Shown: one piece after another, positions 18,112 to 22,339 of the stretch | Layout of the letters: each line of letters begins with the position of its first letter | Position numbering within the stretch: the first letter of the stretch is position 1 | NCBI GenBank assembly: GCA_900771995.1 | Contig: CAAGQC010000053.1 | Location: 1-22,339, forward strand | Source: Lachnospiraceae bacterium | GTDB taxonomy: Bacteria; Bacillota; Clostridia; Lachnospirales; Lachnospiraceae | Direction: 5' to 3' | Length of the DNA: 22,339 nt | Program-made: the position numbers and the translations under genes | The notes under the pieces: generated by a model | What the model saw: the letters and a program-made list of their open reading frames with translations, nothing else | The model's database searches: none | Told to the model about the DNA's origin: nothing

Positions 18112-18553
18112 TTCTTTTTTCTGCCTCCTGCATGCTTCCTCTTCCGAAAAAGGCTGCAAACATTTCCTCGGGTTTGATAGGCCCCTCCGGCTTTGAGATT
18201 CTATGGTCCTGATAAGTTTCCATCCCCCTGCCGGGTTGAAATCCGAAAAACCGTTCGAACTGTCCCATATCCGGACTCTTCTCTCCAAAAGAGGTTCTGC
18301 CGTTTTTCACCTTCTCCCCTGCGTTCACAGTGTTTCGGGGGCTTTTCAGACACTCTGCATCATATTTCTTACGGCGTTCTTCATTTTCCAGACATGCATA
18401 GGCTTCCTGAATTTCATACATGCGCTCTTGCTTTGCCTTATCATCCTTTACCACATCCGGATGATATTTCTTAGCCAGACTGCGATATGCCTTCTTTATT
18501 TGTTCCGTTGATGCCTGTCTGTCTACGCCCAATATTTTATAGTAATCTTTCAT
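18080..18553 (-). CDS. Short DnaJ-domain (J) protein
   Basis: 157 aa from the ATG at 18553 (weak AGGCGG upstream); a TTG at 18598 would add 15 residues that look unlike a J domain. Residues 1-65 form a textbook J domain: KDYYKILGVDRQASTEQI, then the HPD motif in KKYHPDVVKDD, ending EERRKKYDAE. The Gly/Phe and cysteine-rich parts of full DnaJ are absent; instead there is a polar tail with GFQPGRG and EEMFAAFFGRGSM ending in SKRKKS. J domains stimulate Hsp70 ATPase activity, and the Hsp70-like gene lies downstream in the same run, so the two are probable partners. It is the first gene after the tube pair. Confidence 0.9.
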   Translation of the reverse strand: MKDYYKILGVDRQASTEQIKKAYRSLAKKYHPDVVKDDKAKQERMYEIQEAYACLENEERRKKYDAECLKSPRNTVNAGEKVKNGRTSFGEKSPDMGQFERFFGFQPGRGMETYQDHRISKPEGPIKPEEMFAAFFGRGSMQEAEKRNAAGSKRKKS

Positions 18554-18583
18554 GTACTGCCGCCTGTCAGTAGATTTATCAAT

Positions 18584-18610
18584 GGGGACCACCCGCAAGC
18601 AGGCAGCCCC
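18584..18610 (-). other. Imperfect hairpin after the second tube gene
   Basis: Between the tube gene and the dnaJ-like gene the minus-strand RNA can fold as GGGG, CTGCCTG, small loop, CGGGTGG, T, CCCC, about 11 pairs with wobbles and one bulge. No T run follows on the minus strand, so it is not a standard terminator. It could slow read-through or protect the 3' end of the tube and sheath transcript. Folded by eye only. Confidence 0.4.
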
Positions 18611-18653
18611 CTTTTATGTCTTTCCGCCAAAGCTGCATGCGGAATTTTCCTGT

Positions 18654-19082
18654 TTAATTAATGCTGTACCCACCTTCTACGGATACCTGCGCCATCTTAT
18701 CCTTCTTCTGCTTCATGATCAGCTTAAAAGTGCCGATGCCTTCCACATCGCCGTAATCTTCCTTGTAATCCACAACAAAAGCGTTGGGATAGGAATACTT
18801 ACGGACCACCTGTGAAGCAGCAATCACTTCCACAGTGACCTTACGGTAGCAGTCAGAGTTTTCTGCAGGAACCAGTGCCCATAAGCCCAGCTGTCTGGTT
18901 GCGTCAAACGGATCTCCGTCCACGGCGGTCAGAATCTTTCCCGTAACAGTGATCGTGCTGCCCAGATCTGTGGATCTGGCGTTGCTGTCCTGCGGAATGT
19001 CAGTGCTGACCTTTACTCCGGTAATGCTTGTGGTTCCCAGTTCAATCGTGGTGTTTCCCTCCACCTTTAATGTAAATCCCAT
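18654..19082 (-). CDS. Hcp/tail-tube-like protein (second paralogue)
   Basis: 142 aa, AAAGGAG seven bases before the ATG. Beta-rich with little helix, which fits the Hcp/tail-tube fold: an N-terminal strand pair (FTLKVEGNTTIELGTTSITG), the conserved IPQDSNARSTDLGSTITVTG loop and strand at 29-48, LWALVPAENSDCYRKVTVEV at 67-86, and YPNAFVVDYKEDYGD with a KLIMKQKKDKM ending strand. By ungapped eye alignment it is identical to the upstream copy at about 83 of 142 positions, so it arose by duplication. Inferred to build the inner tube expelled on contraction. Tube identity rests on fold style, size and position after a sheath-like gene; no motif is diagnostic. Confidence 0.82.
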   Translation of the reverse strand: MGFTLKVEGNTTIELGTTSITGVKVSTDIPQDSNARSTDLGSTITVTGKILTAVDGDPFDATRQLGLWALVPAENSDCYRKVTVEVIAASQVVRKYSYPNAFVVDYKEDYGDVEGIGTFKLIMKQKKDKMAQVSVEGGYSIN

Positions 19083-19140
19083 AATTGGTCTCCTTTCATC
19101 TGCTATGCGCTATCTATGTATTATTTTACCGGCCTGCCGA

Positions 19141-19569
19141 TTACTCCTCACCGAAGCCGCCCTCAAATTTAAGATTGCTCATCTTATCCTTCTTCTGCTT
19201 GATCAGAAGGCGGAAAGTGCCTGCTCCGTTCTCATCCGTAAAATCCTCTTCGTATCCCACCACGAACGCATTGGGAATGGTGATCTGACGCACAATCTGA
19301 GATGCACTCACCACATTGATCTGCACCTTACGGTAACAGTCGGATTTCTCAGCAGGAACCAGAGACCACTTTGCAAGCTTGCTGGTGTCATCCGCTGTTT
19401 CTCCGTCTACGGCTGCCAGAATCTTCCCCGTGATCAATACCGTTGACCCCAGATCCGTAGATCTTGCATTGGAATCATGAGGGATATCCGCTCCAAACTC
19501 AATGCCGGTGATGCTGGTCTCTTGTAACTTGATAGACTCGCTTCCTTCGATACTCAATCGTACTCCCAT
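19141..19569 (-). CDS. Hcp/tail-tube-like protein (first paralogue)
   Basis: 142 aa, AGGAGG before the ATG, directly after the sheath-like gene, the usual sheath then tube order. Same layout as its neighbour: VRLSIEGSESIKLQETSITG, IPHDSNARSTDLGSTVLITG, WSLVPAEKSDCYRKVQINVV, IPNAFVVGYEEDF, LLIKQKKDKM. The conserved core DSNARSTDLGST and the SDCYRKV segment are shared exactly, while the two ends differ (GGFGEE against GGYSIN), as if the ring-stacking or partner faces have diverged. Expected to be made in many copies. It could be the main tube protein with the other copy as a tube initiator or tail completion variant; which is which cannot be told. Confidence 0.82.
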   Translation of the reverse strand: MGVRLSIEGSESIKLQETSITGIEFGADIPHDSNARSTDLGSTVLITGKILAAVDGETADDTSKLAKWSLVPAEKSDCYRKVQINVVSASQIVRQITIPNAFVVGYEEDFTDENGAGTFRLLIKQKKDKMSNLKFEGGFGEE

Positions 19570-19611
19570 TTTTGTTTCCTCCTATTTTTTATCTGTACGG
19601 CATGTACAAGA

Positions 19612-21780
19612 TTATTCATTTCCAGCTTTTCTCGTAAGCTGTACTTTCAGATTTTTAGTGGTATTCGCAAAGGTCACTAATACATCGCAGACACCGTTTT
19701 TCTCGTCAATACTGAAATCCAGTTCATCCCCGTCCTGAAGAATAGAATTAACATACTGACGGTCTGCATCCCATCTGCTCTTCTGGCTGTTGGGATTATT
19801 GCTGAAAAATGTCAGAATCTTATCCTGCTTAAAATCGCCACTGTAGAATCGCAGCATACGCTCAATATATGTAACGACCAGCGTCTTATAGATGGGTTCA
19901 AACTCATTGCCGTTACTTAACAGGTTGCGTGCCTTGTAAACCGTTATGTTCTTGACATTCCGGCCCTTGTATTGCGCATTGTCAGAAGAGAATACAAAGC
20001 CGAAGCCGGTGCGGTTGATGGCATTCTTGATGGTATTGGTAAAGCCGGAGATCTCTTTGGTCATGCTGGTGGTCGCCAGAAGCGCATTGTCATTGGCTTC
20101 CACATCAAACCGCACACCGGGATATTCCATGCTTGTATTTCTGAAACGCTGCTTCAGATACTCCGGACACTGCCATGCTGCCACAATGCCTGCCGCTTCA
20201 TAGGCCGCACCCACATAGACTCCTTCCAGCCACATCTTCATCACATCATCCTTCTCCGCAGAGAGAGAAACATTTCCATCCTCATCCATGACCATCCGCT
20301 TATCGAGAACCAATCCGGACTTGTCCTTGGGAATGATGGTTGCGTTGGGAATGCACGGCACGGCAAACTCACTGTATGCCTTCTTCATTAGAGGCGCACA
20401 CTTTTCCTTATAGATGTTGACACCTTCTGTAGCAATATAACTGAAGGTGGACTCTTCGCCGGAACAAAAGCTGAAGAAGGTTGTAATGCGGTAGGGCTGC
20501 AACGCATTCATCAGCGTTGCCACGTTCTCCATGGTATTATTACCGCTCTTCTCCTCCCGCTTGTTGCCTGCAAAACGAACTCTCTGAAGTCTGCCTCCTT
20601 CTGTCTGATTCAACTCCACATCAGGTACGATTCCAAACCAGATTGTATTGTCAAATTCATTCTTGTCGTTAGTGGTATTCAGGTATGTGATCAGGCGGGG
20701 CAGATTGCTGGCCTTTACCATCATCTCAAGGGGCAGGTTCGTAATCAGAAGCTTCGGCTGCATCCCCCTTTCCTTGACCTGATACTGGTCAAAAAAGGTC
20801 TTCACTCCCAATATTTTTTCCATCAGGGGCTTGACAACTTTTATAAAATCATCCTTACTTTTTTTGTAAAACTCCAGATAGCTGTTATAATTGCGTACTT
20901 CCAACTCCCTGTCGATGCTGCTCTCCATTGTGGAGTTTAACGGGCAGAATGTCCGCACCACCAGATCCCTCACATAGTCGGACGGATTATCATTTAATGC
21001 ATCATAATCCTCCCGGAAGGTCTCCATAAGACTTGTGTTAACCTGATCATCCACCACCGCAAGCTGGGTACTCTCCTCCTGCTTCATCTCCAGAATCTTT
21101 AGTTCTCCATCATCTCCCATACTCAGAAGTCCGGCCTTGAATTCAGACTGTCCCTGCCCTGCTTCACTGTCTCCAAGCAGCAACCGGGTCTTAATGTCTT
21201 CTATCGCCAACGGCAGCATGGCCAGAACATTGTTGTAGTTCTGACTTGCCTGTTCAAACTGATAGTTCAGTTTATCACCCAGATCCAGACGTTTGGGATC
21301 TTCCTCATCCAGTTCTACATATTTACTGTAGGTATACTGGATTTCCCTGCGGACCTGCCGGATGTCATCCATGATTTTCTTAGGGGAGATCATCTCCAGA
21401 ATATTGCTGAACTGGAAATCTGCATTGGCTACGCCCTGCGCATCTCTTGCGCTCATCAGTGTCGTCAACATATTTAAAAGATCATTGGATTCATTCAGCG
21501 GTATTTCCGTGATACAGTTCTGGGGAATATTTTCCGGCTTTGTCAGACTGTACTGAATGGTTCCTGTGGCTGCGTCGCACCAGGAATATACCACCGGAGT
21601 AAACTTTTCCATAAATTCCTCAAAGCTTGAGACCAACAGCTCTTCGTTGATCTCTTTGATCTTGTCGTCATCCAGACTGCTCTTTCCCCGCACATCCCCT
21701 ACTAAAGTCAGCAGATTGAGTCGTTCCGGATTGATTTCGGCAAACAGTATTGTTCTGTTTGTCTGTGTGATTGTCTCCAT
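19612..21780 (-). CDS. Contractile sheath-like protein (possible TssB-TssC fusion)
   Basis: 722 aa from the ATG at 21780, with AAGGAGG 11 bases upstream; a GTG at 21789 would be only two bases from that site. The N-terminal 110 residues recall TssB: FEEFMEKFTPVVYSW at 53-67 and IPLNESNDLLNMLTTLMSAR near 93-112. A long helical, acidic middle follows. The C-terminal part resembles a sheath core: KLLITNLPLEMMV, LQPYRITTFFSFC, FVFSSDNAQYKGRNVKNITV near 593-613 and the ARNL end of the sheath handshake-type strand (compare VWGAR in phage sheaths), then IERMLRFYSGDFKQDKILTF and a final DVLVTF beta segment. Sheath identity is inferred from size, these motifs and the two tube genes that follow. Stalling on one motif alone would be unsafe; a structure prediction would settle it. 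Confidence 0.7.
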   Translation of the reverse strand: METITQTNRTILFAEINPERLNLLTLVGDVRGKSSLDDDKIKEINEELLVSSFEEFMEKFTPVVYSWCDAATGTIQYSLTKPENIPQNCITEIPLNESNDLLNMLTTLMSARDAQGVANADFQFSNILEMISPKKIMDDIRQVRREIQYTYSKYVELDEEDPKRLDLGDKLNYQFEQASQNYNNVLAMLPLAIEDIKTRLLLGDSEAGQGQSEFKAGLLSMGDDGELKILEMKQEESTQLAVVDDQVNTSLMETFREDYDALNDNPSDYVRDLVVRTFCPLNSTMESSIDRELEVRNYNSYLEFYKKSKDDFIKVVKPLMEKILGVKTFFDQYQVKERGMQPKLLITNLPLEMMVKASNLPRLITYLNTTNDKNEFDNTIWFGIVPDVELNQTEGGRLQRVRFAGNKREEKSGNNTMENVATLMNALQPYRITTFFSFCSGEESTFSYIATEGVNIYKEKCAPLMKKAYSEFAVPCIPNATIIPKDKSGLVLDKRMVMDEDGNVSLSAEKDDVMKMWLEGVYVGAAYEAAGIVAAWQCPEYLKQRFRNTSMEYPGVRFDVEANDNALLATTSMTKEISGFTNTIKNAINRTGFGFVFSSDNAQYKGRNVKNITVYKARNLLSNGNEFEPIYKTLVVTYIERMLRFYSGDFKQDKILTFFSNNPNSQKSRWDADRQYVNSILQDGDELDFSIDEKNGVCDVLVTFANTTKNLKVQLTRKAGNE

Positions 21781-21791
21781 GGCTATCACAT

Positions 21792-21798
21792 CCTCCTT
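21792..21798 (-). promoter_or_regulatory. Ribosome binding site that decides the sheath gene start
   Basis: AAGGAGG lies 11 bases before the ATG at 21780 and two bases before an in-frame GTG at 21789. A workable spacing exists only for the ATG, so the 722-aa form is preferred to the 725-aa form. Confidence 0.7.
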
Positions 21799-21818
21799 TT
21801 ACTTTGATTTATTGAAAA

Positions 21819-21843
21819 GTTGTGAGCAATTTTTGTCCACAAC
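21819..21843 (-). other. Small inverted repeat in the leader before the sheath gene
   Basis: On the minus strand GTTGTG and CACAAC (perfect six-base arms, 13-base loop) are followed by CTTTTC. Too short a stem and too weak a T run to call a terminator. It could still reduce read-through from the upstream FHA-like gene and allow a separate sheath transcript. Confidence 0.3.
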
Positions 21844-21884
21844 TGATGTCTACAATTGCTTCTCGGTACAATAAATGCCGTAAT

Positions 21885-21911
21885 ATTATAAATATCATTC
21901 AAATACTGCAA
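21885..21911 (-). promoter_or_regulatory. Possible promoter for the sheath-led operon
   Basis: A perfect TATAAT box on the minus strand (21890-21885) sits in the largest intergenic gap beside a gene start, 104 bases before the ATG. The best -35 candidate is TTGCAG with a 15-base spacer, which is short and a poor match, so the assignment is weak. If real, the sheath, tubes and downstream genes could be driven from here. Confidence 0.3.
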
Positions 21912-22338
21912 CATAGTGGATCTCCAGATCATATCTCCCATCGGATGAAGTAATGTAGATGATATCTCCAAAACTAATACTGTACTGTATCTGCATACAT
22001 GCAATTGCATTTCCCACCATGACACCGGATTTTGATCTGTGGTATAAGATTATGTTGCGGTTTTCATCAGCAATCAGAAAAATATCTTCCAACTGGAGTG
22101 CTTTTGCCTGTTCCGGATAAGTACCAAAAAGCGCTCCCAATGATACCCTGCCGTCCTTCACCTTATTCATGGAAAAAGAAAGTGGTGGAATCTCCTCCTC
22201 ATCTTCCGGCTGCAATACAAAATAGGCATCCAATTTCCCACAGAAATGGTATTGCTTTTTCTCTTCCGTCAGGCGCTCCAATTCCGGCCTGGGTTTATGT
22301 AAAATCTTCCACAAAACAAATATGCCGACTATGAGAAT
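21895..22338 (-). CDS. Membrane-anchored FHA-like protein (5' end off the window)
   Basis: At least 148 codons. The frame is open to the right edge with no stop, so the true start is outside; a TTG at 22314 is only an internal codon. The first visible residues (ILIVGIFVLWKIL) end a membrane segment. After a charged linker comes a beta-rich domain with FSMNKVKDGRVSLGALFG, LEDIFLIADENRNIILYHRS and ISFGDIIYITSS, the strand order of an FHA-like fold, but without the GR, SxxH and N signature residues clearly placed. It may be a degenerate FHA domain or a related beta-sandwich. Location next to the sheath gene suggests another membrane part of the control or docking complex. Confidence 0.75.
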   Translation of the reverse strand: MLIVGIFVLWKILHKPRPELERLTEEKKQYHFCGKLDAYFVLQPEDEEEIPPLSFSMNKVKDGRVSLGALFGTYPEQAKALQLEDIFLIADENRNIILYHRSKSGVMVGNAIACMQIQYSISFGDIIYITSSDGRYDLEIHYVAVFE

Positions 22339-22339
22339 A

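Noticed and set aside
18654..19569. Tandem repeat of about 487 bases, considered as a recent repeat or recombination product
   Set aside because: Explained by two diverged tube-like genes; protein identity is only about 58%, so it is an old duplication.
19594..19608. Short inverted repeat TGTAC / GTACA between the sheath and first tube gene
   Set aside because: Five-base stem with no T run; too weak to call a terminator or regulator.
21833..21841. TTGTCCACA on the plus strand, one base from a DnaA box (TTATCCACA)
   Set aside because: Single near match with no cluster, no AT-rich unwinding stretch and no replication genes nearby.
1..22339. Prophage or tailocin origin of the whole locus
   Set aside because: No integrase, terminase, portal, capsid, holin or lysin gene, and many FHA/PP2C/Hsp70 genes; an R-tailocin would be expected to carry lysis genes, though those could be outside.
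1..22339. CRISPR array, tRNA, rRNA or insertion sequence
   Set aside because: No regular direct repeats with spacers, no cloverleaf-like sequence, no transposase reading frame and no terminal inverted repeats were seen.

Overview
The window is a single block of minus-strand genes, about 20 of them, packed end to end. Many are joined by 4-base ATGA or TAA-ATG junctions, and strong AGGAGG-type ribosome sites precede most. No stretch over about 300 bases lacks a gene, and no plus-strand gene is supported. The ribosome sites, intermediate base composition and protein style suggest a Gram-positive Bacillota, most likely a gut-type clostridium (Lachnospiraceae-like). That taxonomic call is inference.

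Read in the direction of transcription (high to low coordinate), the window holds what looks like a contractile injection system. It starts with the end of a membrane-anchored FHA-like protein (right edge). Next come a large sheath-like protein of 722 aa with possible TssB-like and TssC-like halves fused, and two 142-aa Hcp/tube-like paralogues about 58% identical. Then follows a control and chaperone block: a short DnaJ protein, a two-pass membrane FHA protein, a zinc-ribbon FHA protein, two PP2C-like proteins that both lack a key metal-binding Asp, and an Hsp70-like ATPase with a SAP-like N-terminus. Four proteins of unknown family follow (about 438, 236, 257 and 204 aa); their position suggests baseplate and adaptor parts.

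The last third is the spike and cargo end: two VgrG-like spike proteins in tandem, a pentapeptide-repeat protein, an Imm11/DUF1629-like protein, a PAAR-like (DUF4280-type) tip with a coiled-coil extension, and a third VgrG-like protein fused to a hydrophobic region and an RHS/YD-repeat domain. That last gene runs off the left edge, so its toxin tip and any immunity gene are outside the window.

Inferred working model: the sheath contracts around an Hcp-like tube and drives a VgrG/PAAR spike carrying an RHS toxin out of the cell. FHA and PP2C-like proteins would control assembly by reading phosphothreonine, as in the T6SS threonine-phosphorylation pathway, and the Hsp70/DnaJ pair would help assembly or turnover. 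No kinase, no AAA+ (ClpV-like) ATPase, no recognisable gp25/TssE and no TssJLM membrane complex are visible. Some of these could lie beyond the right edge. I do not know whether this variant has been described.
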